Below, one piece after another: positions 1 through 10,371 of a stretch of DNA of 64,000 nt; the first letter of the stretch is position 1; every line of letters begins with the position of its first letter. A program made the position numbers and the translations under genes. This stretch comes from Rutidosis leptorrhynchoides (lineage: Eukaryota; Streptophyta; Magnoliopsida; Asterales; Asteraceae): NCBI RefSeq assembly GCF_046630445.1, contig NC_092342.1, positions 83,253,501-83,317,500 of the forward strand. Reading direction: 5' to 3'. A model generated the notes under the pieces. That model saw nothing but the letters and a program-made list of their open reading frames with translations, was not told the origin of the DNA and ran no database searches.

Positions 1-183
1 GTAGTGAAATCATGTAATAGCATACGGCATATAGTAGTAAAAGTAAGCAGCAGCATGCAGTAAGTTCAGCGGAAACAAGTAAACTAGCAAGTTGTAGATT
101 AGTCCTATTAGTGAATCCTACTCGGGTCGGTCTTAGACTCACTAATGAAACCTAATTCCCTACAACATGGCTCTGATACCAAA
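1..183 (-). mobile_element. Element F: leader next to the 5' LTR (partial, minus strand)
   Basis: This is the first part of the internal region of a minus-strand Ty3/gypsy element that continues beyond the left edge of the window. It is placed here because a tRNA primer-binding site lies at 168-181, directly inside the LTR that begins at 184. No coding frame is visible in these 183 bases, which fits an untranslated leader. The gag-pol of this element is not in the window, so its lineage cannot be read directly. The iMet primer site and LTR features shared with B and C suggest a chromovirus (inference). Confidence 0.75.
168..181 (-). other. Primer-binding site of element F (tRNA-iMet type)
   Basis: On the minus strand this reads TGGTATCAGAGCCA, complementary to the 3' end of plant initiator tRNA-Met, the usual primer of Ty3/gypsy chromoviruses. 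It lies two bases inside the LTR end at 184. It fixes the element orientation as minus and shows that the 184-3201 LTR is the 5' LTR. Confidence 0.85.
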
Positions 184-3100
184 TGTGATGCCCCGTACTA
201 AATCATCATGTACGGACCATCAACAACAGGATCATTACAAGGTCAAACACTATATGCGTTTTCAAAACAAGTTGCATTCGTGATAAAAGGTGACGTCATA
301 AACAACGTCAAATGTTTTACATCCAAAAGTATACTTCTATGACTAGAAGCAAAGTTAATAGTACGTGACCCTTAGGTCGTTACAAATCATAGTTCCAAAA
401 GTAATAATGTTTATGAATGCAAGATAAACGTTCATGCGGTGACATCTCTAAAGCAGCGGGTGTCTACAGCAAGACTAGTACAACAGCGGAAGCTAGCAAC
501 CTTAAGCACCTGAGAAAAACATGCTTAAAAACGTCAACACAAAGGTTGGTGAGCTATAGTTTAAGTATAACAGTAATGTAAGGTAGGCTACGAGATTTCA
601 GTGCTACAAAGAACGTTTCAAAACAGTATGATAAAGTATATGTTTAACCGTGGGCACTTGGTAACTAACTTAACGTTTATAACCCCCTGAAAGTACACTT
701 GGCAAGTGCGTATGTATACGAAGTATTAAACACCCGTTAAATGCTAGCGCTACTAGCCCGAGTGGGGATGTCAAACCCTATGGATCCATATCTAAGATTC
801 GCGTTCACCGGTTCAAAAACCAATGACTAAACGTTACCGAGCTAAAGGGAATGTTTATGCCATTGTATAAACCACACATATATAAAGTTTAAGTACTCGT
901 GCCTAGTATGTAAAACATAAAATGCGCATGTATTCTCAGTTCCCAAAATAGTTAAAGTAAAAAGGGATGCTATAACTCACAGTGGTAAAGTAGTGGTAAA
1001 GTCGAGTCGGGAAGTAAGCAAGTACGTAGGTCCGAAAAGTCCTCAACCTAAGTCAAATAGTACTAAGTCAGTAAATCGTCCCAATACGTTTAAAAGTATG
1101 TAAATAAGGTCTTAAGGGTCATCGTCATTCATCATCAAACAAAAGGTGTAAAGTAAGTTTCATTCTAGAAAATAGTTTAAAACAAAGGCTGACTTCGGTC
1201 AGTCACCACGGCCTCTATACCTACTGAAATAAGGTAAGACTAGTGGAAATGGCTCCGTATATGAGTCCTTTAGTTGTGGTAAAAATTCCAGAAGCAAACT
1301 CGTCTTCGTTTGACCGTGGCGACGGTCTAAGTGTGAGTAGGTCAGAATTTTCAGCACAACGTTAAAGGACATAGTGACACTCGGAGGGCCATAGATCCTA
1401 AACCGTAACTCGGATTAAGACGAGTCTTAAACGGAAAATTATCTACTCGAACAGAAATAACTGAAAATCAAATTTACAGTAGCCCAGGTATTCGGGTCTG
1501 TTCCATAAAATAGTAAACAGTAGGTTCCAGTGGGTTCTTGGTGCTCGATGCTTATCACGGTTCTCATCCTTGATACATATAGCTTCAAGTGTACAACTCG
1601 TTGATGTGTTTGCATCATATTAACTAAGGTTTGACTATCATAACACTTGTGTAAGTCTAAGACATGTAGCACAACTCATTTAAGTGTTGCAAGTAGCTTG
1701 ATGAACCAAAGTTACATCAAAATCTTAGATCCGACACATACATGAACTATAAAAGTAATATTGAACTACAAACTTGAAAGTAAACTACCTAATCAATATC
1801 TTAAGATGTAGAACATAGTTCTTAGTTTGATTTTGAAGATCCAAGACCTAAAAGTCTAGATCTAAAGTTATTAAGTTAATCCTAAGTATAACACTTGAAT
1901 CTTTACTTTAATGAAACCATAAGTTACAAAACTTAGGTTATCATCTTGTAAAGTGTATGTAAGCTCATAAGCTCTTGATTATGACAAAGTTAGAAGACCA
2001 TAAGCTATATAAACTTAGATCTTTCATAAGTATTTGAAGTTATTACTAGAGAGTTATACCTCCATGTTCTTGAAACTCATAAAGTTAACTTTAGTTCAAG
2101 AAAGTATGAGATCAAGATTAACTTGTAATACTTGACCATTAACAACCAAAATCACGAATTTAAAGAGTGTATAATATAAAGAAATAAGCTAAATAAACAA
2201 GTAACAAGTCATGGTTGTTCATACTTTAAAGATTCAAGCCAAGGCTTGATCTTTAAGAATGTAAACTTTAAGTTTACAAACATGAATTACAAGTATGGTT
2301 TTTACAACACATGAATTTTAATCTTTTAAAACTTTAAAGGTAGAACCATAAACTAGTAAGTCTAGATTCTTGTGTGTTCTTGTAAATACAAGCTAGAATG
2401 AAGAACAAACTAGAGAGTTTGATTCTTAAATACTAGTAAGTAACAACTACAAGTAAGTAAACAACTATTCAAATACAAGTAACAAAACAACAACAAAAGA
2501 ATGATGATGAGAGGTGTTTGGTTCGGTTTTGCAAAGGAGAAAAGAAGAGAGAAAAATCTCAAGTTACTTACAAGAAAGATAGCAAAATGAGAGAAAAGAT
2601 GAAAGCAAGTAAGTGTGTGTTTTTGGAATGAGAGAATGCAAGTGTGTAAGTAATGAAAATAAAATTTGAACTCTTCCTTGTATACACCCAAAATCGACGG
2701 TATGGGGAGCCACAAGAGGAAGGAAAATGTCCATGAGGTTCTTGCATGTTTATGGCTCAAAAGGTGGTTATATGATGTGTTTGCATGGGAACTAGATGTA
2801 AGTAACTTGTAACAAGATTCTATATGCACTAAACTAACTAGTTTCATCTTAATTGTAATACTTACATAATGAGTTGGGCTAGTTAGTCCATTAAAGATGT
2901 AGGGTGGGCTTCTAAGTCCACTAGTCATGAGCCCAAGTCCAATTAAGTAATAATCCAATAAAAGCCCAAGTAATTAACTAGTAAACTTAGTTAATCAAAA
3001 ATGATTAATAAAAATTAATCATGCATGCAAATAATATCTTAAATATTATTCGTGAAAAGTTCATGTGTCACAAAGACGTGTCGGGCATTCACAAGTCAAT

Positions 3101-3201
3101 CGCGGTAACAAATAAATGTATATAAACAATACATTCAATAAATCACAAGTATTAATAATAAATATTAATAAGTAAACGTTGCAAAATTCAGGGTTGTTAC
3201 A
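184..3201 (-). repeat. 5' LTR of element F (about 3.0 kb)
   Basis: On the minus strand the LTR begins TGTAACAACCC and ends GGGGCATCACA, followed by the primer site. The same sequence recurs as a solo LTR at 56008-59122, which confirms both boundaries. At 3018 bp it is long for a chromovirus LTR. Blocks shared with the LTRs of elements B and C are present, including an intron-like module at 510-980 (minus strand) with a GTGAGT donor-like and a CTCAG acceptor-like end. The segment near 1780-2420 is rich in short imperfect palindromes around AAGCT/AGCTT. The 5-bp duplication partner of the right flank (GTGAG, 3202-3206) would lie outside the window. No open frame inside looks genic. Confidence 0.85.
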
Positions 3202-3372
3202 GTGAGTGAGTGTGTGTGTGTGTGTAGAATTCGTGAGCATTATTTATATTACATGCTTTTGGTTATGCTAGCTTCCGGTATTGGAGAGTATTAGATTTAT
3301 ACTTTACGATGGTATGCTAACTAGACTGCTAGTATGTATGCAGTATTTATGTAAGTGTTTGCAAGTAAGTAG

Positions 3373-3461
<89 letters not shown>

Positions 3462-3892
3462 AATTATTGCATTCACTAAGCTTCATGCTTACCTCTCTCG
3501 TTGTTTACCTTTTTATAGGTATCATTGATGTGGTGTTACCTAGTTGCTAGACTGGGGTTGATAGACGTTGCTTAAGCTTGAAGGATTAGCTTTTGGATAT
3601 TTGGACGCGGATTGGGGATTTGGTAGTCTCCGGGATTATGCTCTTGGTATCGGGTTGGGTTATTGAGTCTTAACCCGTATTTTGTGTAATTGTGTCATCA
3701 TTACAAATGCTTTTGTAATGTGTCATTTGTGTACCAAGGGTCATTATAAATTGTTAAACGTATCATTATAATATTATGTTTTTGGCTAAAACAGAGTTGG
3801 AAATGTTTTGTATTATGAACGCTTTAATGGGACTTAACTTATAAATAAAAAATAGTGCTTCGTTTTTGGTAAACGGATTTGGGGTCGTTTCA
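3202..3892 (+). repeat. Older LTR remnant into which F inserted
   Basis: The segment starts with a GT-rich run, contains a long (TA)n tract and a stretch resembling LTR leader sequence, and ends GGGTCGTTTCA at 3892. That is a typical 3' terminus of a plant Ty3/gypsy LTR. The primer site expected after an intact LTR is missing, so this is a solo or truncated copy. The left end is cut by element F. No gene is visible. The identification rests on the terminus and composition only, so confidence is moderate to low. Confidence 0.4.
3375..3456. repeat. (TA)41 microsatellite
   Basis: An uninterrupted run of about 41 TA dinucleotides lies inside the LTR remnant. Such tracts are highly slippage-prone, so the copy number may differ between individuals or be an assembly compromise. 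Open frames reading as alternating Tyr-Ile across it are artefacts. Confidence 0.95.
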
Positions 3893-4540
3893 CTGTTGCC
3901 TGATTATGCCCTTTGTTGTTAGAACCTTGATTGGCCAGGTTCCGCTCAAGAGGTGAATCTCGATTAGTTGGGTTCATCTCAAGGAGGTCAACCTCGATTG
4001 GTTGGGTTGGGTACTTTGGAATACTGTCTATTGGGTATAGTTCGGAATGACATATTCGTTGCGTGAGGATGGCTATACTGAAGATTCAATAGTTAGGACT
4101 ATCGGTAGACCCTAGTCTGATCAGCTAGTGGTCGAAGGCCCGTACAAGTCGCCGATCCTCTTGTTGGAGCATCATTATTGTTGTTGTTTCCTGTTGTATG
4201 TGTTGCTAGTTGTCTTTGCTTGGTACAAGTTGTTACTGTATGGTAGATCTGTTAGGTAGTTCCATTCACATAGCTTCGTTCTAATTCCCCTCATTCCCTC
4301 CCTTGCAGATTTCGGTTCTTTTGCATATTAGATTTAAGGGAGGGGGTTCTGTGAAGATATGTTTGACGAAGCTAACTCTGATGTCTAGTATTTTATATGT
4401 GTAATCGGCTATTAACGTAACACCAGTTGCTTTAGTAATGATTTATTAACGGATGTGTAAAAATTATGTTTATATGTATGTAAGGGTACTTTTTGTAAAT
4501 ATGTCTTCCGCTGTGATTTAAAAAAAAATACGGTGTTACA
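3893..4540 (+). other. Unclassified stretch ending in an LTR-like terminus
   Basis: I see no gene here. The middle holds loosely repeated phrases around GATTGGTTGGGTT (about 3930-4010), which suggests old short tandem duplication. The last 40 bases contain CTTCCGCTGTG and end ACGGTGTTACA at 4540. The same CTTCCGCTG word lies just before the U5 end of the LTRs of B and C, so the right end is probably a fragment of another Ty3/gypsy LTR. Its left limit is not visible. Confidence 0.35.
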
Positions 4541-4918
4541 TGATTTTATGCCCAAGTCATTTCCCCAAATTGTGGCTTCAATTGAGCAATGTTTCGAGTT
4601 GGATGCAATGCTATTTGATGAAGCGGTTGGAAGGTTGAAGGCGAATGAGGAAAGAATCAAAGGAACCGAGATAATGGAGGGCATTATGAGTGGTTTGTTG
4701 GTGGTTAGCCAAGAGAAAGCACACGAGTGTATACTTTATGGCAATGGCTGTTCAAATCGTGGTAACTTTGGACGTGACCGTAGGAGAGGTCGTGGAATCG
4801 TATTCGTGAGATCTAAAGACTAGTTAGCAGACATCCTAACAAAATCATTGAATGAAAGACTCTTTAATAATGTTCTTGTCAAGTTGAATATCAGCTCAAT
4901 ATTCAACATGAGGGGAAG
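4541..4918 (+). pseudogene. Copia element, internally deleted: gag fragment fused to RNase H tail
   Basis: The first about 85 codons match the conserved part of Ty1/copia gag. They contain the PKSFPQIVASIEQ stretch, a VGRLKANEERIK helix, and a short Arg/Gly-rich run as found before a zinc knuckle. The frame then passes directly into the C-terminal tail of Copia RNase H (SKD, in-frame TAG, LADILTKSLNER) at about 4796. Everything between (rest of gag, protease, integrase, RT) is missing, so a deletion of several kilobases has joined the two ends of the polyprotein. A purine-rich tract (AGGGGAAG) follows immediately before the LTR at 4919. It is a dead fragment. Confidence 0.7.
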
Positions 4919-5146
4919 TGTTAGAATATAAAGAAGAAAAGAAGTCATCAAAGTTACAACTAACCCACTGGCTCCATTTCATATATATCAGTTTCTCAAA
5001 ATTAAGAAGGCTCCTTCCCTTTGCTAAAAATAGTCGTTAGTTTTCTTGTAATATAAATAGGAGTTTAAGGTGTCTGTAAAATCACCAATTCAAATATAAG
5101 CAATTAAGTTCTCTATAAACATTAAACATTCAATATCATTATTTCA
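4919..5146 (+). repeat. 3' LTR of the deleted Copia element (right end approximate)
   Basis: The LTR begins TGTTAGAATA right after the polypurine tract, as Copia LTRs typically do. It contains a TATA-like TAATATAAATAG near 5050. The right boundary is not certain: I place it at the TTTCA near 5146 because the sequence character changes there, but no second LTR copy exists in the window to confirm it. Confidence 0.5.
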
Positions 5147-5506
5147 GTTGTTGATATGAAGCTAGTTAATAATTTCTTCTTTTGGAAAAATGTGTACTAT
5201 TATCCTTTATATAATGGGCCTCCGGCTTTTAAAATTTTAGCCCATTATCTCATTTAATCATCAAACATACAGATGCTATAAATGACTCTATGTACGTAGA
5301 TTCAATAATATATTGTTTTTATTGCTGGACTAAAATATTGTTAGTACATAACGTGTAAGTCCGTGTTCATATCGAGCATTCATGTATATTTCAGTCATTT
5401 GGTCAAGGAAGTAATTGTAACCGATTTTGGACTTTGGATATTATTGTTTATCGATTACGTAAATTAGATCGCTAAAAGTTAATCCAAAGTTAAACTGATA
5501 TGACTA

Positions 5507-5644
5507 TCGTACGACATTAAGAGACTGTCGCACAATTGAGTGACTCTGTCGCACGATAGAGTTAAGTCGGTGATGTACTATAGAATATTTCAATCGTACG
5601 ACAATGTGAGTCTCTCGTACTACAGACAGAGTCTGTCGCATGAA
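5507..5644. repeat. Phased array of TCGTACGAC-like palindromes, cluster 1
   Basis: Six copies of a degenerate 9-mer (TCGTACGAC, TCGCACAAT, TCGCACGAT, TCGTACGAC, TCGTACTAC, TCGCATGAA) start at 5507, 5528, 5549, 5594, 5615 and 5636. Within each triplet the spacing is exactly 21 bp, about two helical turns. The core is a palindrome, TCGTACGA. It lies in the first LTR of the TRIM-like element upstream of its TATA-like box. Confidence 0.8.
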
Positions 5645-6135
5645 AGAGATCTGACAGAATATAAATATGGGTTGCGGGTTTTATTCTAATGTTACACACT
5701 TTGCACAAGCCCTAGCCGCGTCTAATATCTGTTTTTCATTTCCAATCAACCTAACACGCATAACAACTTCAGGTGTTAATCTAATCTCTTGTAGGTTTGA
5801 TTCTTTGATTCCGAAAGTCAACGTTAATTGGATTAAGCCTCTAGAGTTAGGTATAACGTTTGTTCTAAGGTGCGATTAGCACCCACAAAGTGGTATCAGA
5901 GATGTAGGTTGCTGATATAAATGATTATAATTGAAATCATAAAGTTGTTTTTGGGTTTTCTTGAAAACTTTGGGTTTTTGTCAAAATGTTGGATTTTTAC
6001 GTTAATAGTTTGAATCTTTAAGTGTTTTTGTCTTCCTAAAGTTTCATTAGAGGTTCCTATCGTAAGTGTTTAGGTTTTTCGTTCGAAAACTGCGTTTTTG
6101 GTCGATTTAGGCTCAAAACACTTATTTTTATACTG

Positions 6136-6225
6136 TCATACGATGAACTTCAATCGCACGATAGACGCGAGTCCATTGTGCGACACAAGAGTCCATCGTG
6201 CGATACACCAGTTCCTTAGGGCGAT
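6136..6225. repeat. Phased array of TCGTACGAC-like palindromes, cluster 2
   Basis: Five degenerate copies of the same motif start at 6136, 6154, 6176, 6196 and 6217, a spacing of 18-22 bp. They lie in the second LTR copy of the TRIM-like element and therefore correspond to cluster 1 by descent. The sequence between motif cores is not well conserved, while the motif and its spacing are. Confidence 0.7.
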
Positions 6226-6277
6226 ACACATTAGATTTAGGTATAGCGTTTATTCTAAGGTCCGATTAGCACCCACA

Positions 6278-7739
6278 AATATAGTAAATGTGTAAATAAA
6301 TATTTTTATAAAGGCTATTTATCTTATTATTCGATTAAACTTGTTTTTTTTTCCTTCCATAAGCCCCAACTATAAGCATAAATAATAATAGAAGCTTATT
6401 AGTAGCTTACTGAAAACATGTTTTACAATTTTAAGCTACTTGAAGTGACTTATTAAGATAATAGACTTTATGAAACTTAAACTTACTATATATTAATTTA
6501 CAATTTTATATTTTATCCTTTTAAGTATTATACAATAATAAGCTTGCAGTTCCATCTACTTTTCAAACACTTACAAAAATAAGTTCGAACTTCCAACTTG
6601 AAAAATAAGTTCGAGCTAGCTCATCTAAACACACTCATACACATATTTTCTTAAGCATAGAAATATGCATTCACATGGGTTTACAACCATGAAAGTTTGA
6701 TGTAAAATTTTGACGAATATCGGAGTTAGATATAGATTTATTGCATCACAAATATATTGAATGTCGAACATGTACTGAACATTAAGCAAAAATTTGGATT
6801 AGTTAACCATCTATACCACTCAATTACTCGTTTTTCGAATGATTCTTGATCCATTCATCACTTTTGAGTTGAATCTCGTTTATGACCGGTGAACTACTCA
6901 ATTGATTCTTACCAAACACTATTTGGTTCATGTTCTTCTGAATTAGGTAACTGCTAATTCATTCGACCACTTGCCATAAAAATAAAATCTAACAGCTTTA
7001 CTTTTTATTAACATTTAACGATTTGTGTGTGTCATGGGCAAGACCATGTTAATCCTCTCCACATCGTTATAATTTTATTGGATGTCACCGACAGGACAAT
7101 CCACTACAAAAATATTATATAAATAAAGAAACCAACAAACGGCTTTTAAAGTCTTAGTCGATTTTCTAATATTATATATAAGGATAAGGATATCTCTAGC
7201 AAGAAACTAAAGAAGATTACAAGGGCTTTTAAAGTCTCAGTCGATTTTCTACTATTTCAAAGTCAAGAAAAAATAATTAATCTAATATTATTAATACTAA
7301 AAGACTTCTTCATCGGGCGTTCATTGAACATTAGACTGCTTCGAAACTTCCACACGAGCCAAAGAGTTTTACTAGTTAGTTACTTTTAGTACTAAGCTCG
7401 ACTTTCCCATCTGAAAAAAGTGGTTTTACAATTTCACCTCTTTATCATTAAGTTATAGTATATCATCTTTCATTTTCAATAGTTATAAGCTATATTTATT
7501 TAGTTATAATCTATATGAAGGCTTATACTCATAACAATCAAAAACGATTTCATCATGATGATGGAAAATATATAACTGCTATACATTCAAGTTGGTATAG
7601 AACGATACTTTATTGGTTAAAAACATATCAACACTTATTTTCTAACGTTTCAAACTTTTTATAATAGGTATCCGATGATATATTAGTTCTATACCTAACT
7701 AAATATTGATCAAGCATAGTATATTCGGATCGGGTTCGG
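6278..7739. other. AT-rich intergenic stretch, no gene seen
   Basis: No plausible coding region. About 6370-6640 is rich in AGCTTAT/AAGCTTATT words and ends CATCTAAACACACTC, which resembles the CATCCAAACACACCC right end of the MITE at 62938-63223. It may be an old relative of that MITE, but its left terminus cannot be found. An imperfect 28-bp direct repeat (beginning GGCTTTTAAAGTC) occurs at 7141-7168 and 7224-7251. I see nothing else that can be named. Confidence 0.4.
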
Positions 7740-8375
7740 TCCATGCTTGACATCAAAGAAGCTGGATTTAAGGGTCAATTGGGTTTAACTCTCCGGTCCG
7801 GAGTACCGTGAATAACCCCTCACGAGATGATGATCTCTGTAAGGGTGGTTAAACGTAGACCCACCATCGACGGATTATCCGGTTGGCAATGGCTCGCGCA
7901 GGGAGCAGGGTTTATGTTCGTAGAACATTACCTGTATATCTAGAGTGTCTAGTGGTATGATGTGTGTCCGGTAGCGCGGGTAGAGAGGCGCTATATAGAT
8001 AGCAAAGTTGGTCCGTACGTTGATACTCAAAATGTGTGTAACTTCCAAAAAAGACGAATCCCTTGCCTTGTGATTCGAGTCTGTTATTTATAGCTACAGT
8101 GCCGTTTGTTTATTGGAGCCACGTGTTCCACGTTGCTTTCTTGTCTGTACTGCCTGGTCGTTCAGGAGAGGGAACTAGGGAACAATATTGTTGCTTTTTG
8201 CTAGCTGTCAGTTCTTTTACAGAGATCGTGGTAAGTACAGGACATGTCATCCTCATACAGCGCGCTATTCTAACCTAGCGCACATTTACTTGCGCCTGGA
8301 GTGCCAGAGCGCGTGAGCTGTGCACATATGGTGCAAGTGTGATGCGCAACACGAGCCAATCGGGTATGCGTACCA
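7740..8375 (-). repeat. 3' LTR of element A (left boundary approximate)
   Basis: The right boundary is set by the polypurine tract at 8376-8392. On the minus strand the LTR then begins TGGTACGCATACCC. A minus-strand TATA box, CTATAAATA, lies at 8085-8093, where an LTR promoter is expected, about 285 bp into the LTR. The left end cannot be proven because the 5' LTR of A is deleted. Base composition (more GC, many GCGC words) changes to AT-rich flank near 7680-7750, which is why I place it there. Confidence 0.55.
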
Positions 8376-8392
8376 TTAAGTCCCCCCCCCAG
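8376..8392 (-). other. Polypurine tract of element A
   Basis: On the minus strand this reads as a run of ten purines (nine or ten G then A) followed by CTTAA and the LTR start. It is the plus-strand primer site for reverse transcription and fixes both the strand of A and the position of its 3' LTR. Confidence 0.8.
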
Positions 8393-8528
8393 TTCGATAT
8401 TATCGCAAGTATTGCGCATGGTGTCGAACTCAGCTCCTATTAACTCTATAGCAGGTGTGACGTAACAGCCGTCGCATCACCTGTTCTGTTGCATTAAATT
8501 CTAACCTTCTTCCTTGTACATGTTCTGA

Positions 8529-8579
8529 CACGTGTACGGTCAGGATCATTTACAGCCGTCCTTTCCCCTTCTATATATA
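8529..8579 (+). promoter_or_regulatory. Core promoter of the antisense accessory gene: G-box and TATA box
   Basis: A CACGTG G-box at 8529-8534 is followed by CTATATATA at 8571-8579, about 50 bp upstream of the ATG at 8628. This is normal geometry for a plant pol II promoter reading to the right, opposite to transcription of element A. It lies outside the LTR, between the polypurine tract and the accessory gene, so the gene seems to carry its own promoter. Inference from motifs only. Confidence 0.55.
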
Positions 8580-8627
8580 GAGCTTTCCTCATTCATTTTT
8601 AACTTTTCCTTCACTTCCATTTTTAAC

Positions 8628-10371
8628 ATGGCTTATTGCGCTGATTTTTCCAATGTTGGTTCTATTCCTTCGTCCATCTCGCTTGAATATGTAGTGCATC
8701 TCGTGAAGCGGTATCCTCCCATGAGATCATTGTCACCCGATGTTCCTAGTCGTTTAGATCGAGCTAACCGTTCTCCTGGTGGGAAGGTGCCCGTGTATAG
8801 CGTAGTTTTGAGCGGGGAAATATGCACATTCCTCCCACAAATTTTATTTTACGCGTGCTTTCTCATTTCAACATTGGTGTGGGTCAGCTAGACCCTGATA
8901 GCGCTTCTCGCCTCGTTGTATTCCAGATGTGGTGTAAGGCGCACAATTTTATTCCTACGGTGAACCTGTTCAAGAATATATTTTCTTTTGAGAGGCTCGA
9001 TACGGGCTGGTTCGCTTTTCGCGACAAGGTCCGTTTTACTGGTGAACCAACAGAGGGAAGTCCACCAGACTTGAAAGAACGCTAATTCTTCGTGGATGAT
9101 ACCTTCATCCCTATAGAGTTTTCGAACGTGGGCTCCTGGCAATATGGTTTTGACGGGAGCTTAAATTCAGCGCCACCTTTAAGTTCAAGAGAGCAGTCAA
9201 TGTTGGATAAGTGTGTGGGTCGCGTGATTCCCTTACGTGCGTATAGCAACAACGTGTTGTACGCCAGTGGGATATCCAAGCATTGGCCAGATCCCAGCTA
9301 CTATCCTCACTTTAGTCGCCATCTTCAAGGTATGTAGAACTTTCGACTTTCTTTTCTTTTACTTCTTCCTTAACGTCTTTGTCTTATGTTGACAACAATT
9401 CCCTTCTCCGAGTACCTTGAATTCTCTTCTTCCGTGTCTGTGGCGGTGGACCATATGCCTTTGGGGAAAGGCTTTTCGGCTAAGCGCCCTGTTACCGCAG
9501 CCTCTGCTTCTGGTTCTTCGCGCAGGAAAAAGAAGAAGGTTGTAGCACAGTATGCTGATTTATCCAAGCGGTGTCCCCGTGGGAAACTTGTTCTATCACA
9601 TAGTGACGTACTTGTTCAAAAGAAGCGTAAAAGACCGGCCGCTTCCTCTTCGTCAAAGCGCGCTCGTACTGGTATGTTCCGCATTTCCTTTGTTACGTAC
9701 TTTGCTTATGCGTTGACGTCACTCATCATTATTACTTCTATCCAGATGATGGGCGTGAGCCTAATATAAAAGGGGGCATGAACAAACCTCACCCATCCCC
9801 CATTCAAGTCGATAGTTATTCCTCTGTCGAAAAACAGTGCCCTAATTCGACGAGTTCTGCTAAAGGTAAGAGTGTCCAGAGTCCCGGGGCGAGCAATGGG
9901 TCTTATGGCGATGAAATGTCCATAATGAGGGACACCGTGATGAGCCTTTGCGGTAGGCTTGATAAGGCGCAGCAGGCCAACAAAAAGATACATGCGCAAC
10001 TACATTGTGCGAACCACCAAAATAGCGATCATGAGGAAACTATTCGTGCGCTTAAGGCACGGTGCGCTGATTCGGAGCGGTGGACGAAGTCGGCTGTTCA
10101 TGAGTTAGGGGTGTTAAAGGCAGGTTTCCCTCGCATAGTGGATCATGCTTTGAACAGCGATGTTGTGAATGATCGCTACGAGGATGCGTTAAAGGCCATA
10201 CAGGATGTTGAACGCCTCCACTTTTGGGACATTGTAAAGAAGCACATTCAGGTGCCCACCGTTCTTCCTAAAGCCATCCTGGATTGCCTAATTCCCGAGT
10301 CATGCGAAGCCGCCAAGGAAGCTTTCATAGCCTTGCGCCATATTCCTATTCCTCGGCTTGAGGAGTTGTAA
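8628..10371 (+). pseudogene. Antisense accessory gene of Tat element A, 'putative gypsy-type transposon' family, intron-bearing, broken
   Basis: Read on the plus strand, opposite to integrase. The N-terminal part (LEYVVHLVKRYPP, then FILRVLSHFNIGVGQL and FIPTVNLFKNIFSF) matches, from memory, the plant 'putative gypsy type transposon' domain (PF04195 type) found in extra ORFs of Tat elements. The middle part is basic (RRKKKKV, KKRKRPA), a likely nuclear-localisation region. The last 200 residues form a predicted coiled coil (9778-10371, stop TAA). Intron 2 is clear: GTATGT donor at 9672 and CCAG acceptor ending 9745, 74 nt, phase 1 on both sides. Intron 1 has a good donor (AAG/GTATGT at 9330), but I find no in-phase acceptor. 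Breaks: a frameshift near 8826-8840 and an in-frame TAA at 9083. The protein role is unknown. Confidence 0.7.

Larger units (their letters stand above)
5480..6277 (+). mobile_element. TRIM-like or deleted LTR element with two related LTR ends
   Basis: A 40-base segment ending GATTAGCACCCACA occurs twice, at about 5848-5887 and 6238-6277. The first copy is followed after three bases by TGGTATCAGAG, a tRNA-iMet primer site at 5891. This gives the order LTR, PBS, short internal region of about 220 bp, second LTR end. No coding sequence lies between, as in TRIM or LARD-type non-autonomous elements. A TATA-like TATAAATATG lies at about 5660. Both LTR copies contain clusters of a 9-bp near-palindrome around TCGYACGAT. 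The second LTR seems to have lost its middle part. The left boundary is not visible. Confidence 0.5.

Noticed and set aside
2410-2958. 182-codon minus-strand ORF in the LTR of F
   Set aside because: Low-complexity, no recognisable domain, lies inside an LTR, and is not kept as an ORF in the sister LTR at 56008-59122.
3281-3486. Overlapping ORFs on both strands encoding alternating Tyr-Ile residues
   Set aside because: They are simply translations of the (TA)n microsatellite.
5667-5879. 70-codon ORF in the TRIM-like element
   Set aside because: No domain, lies within an LTR, and is absent from the second LTR copy, so it is probably chance.
8532-8627. Upstream start at 8532 for the antisense accessory gene
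   Set aside because: It lies upstream of the TATA box at 8571-8579. The ATG at 8628 fits the expected transcription start.
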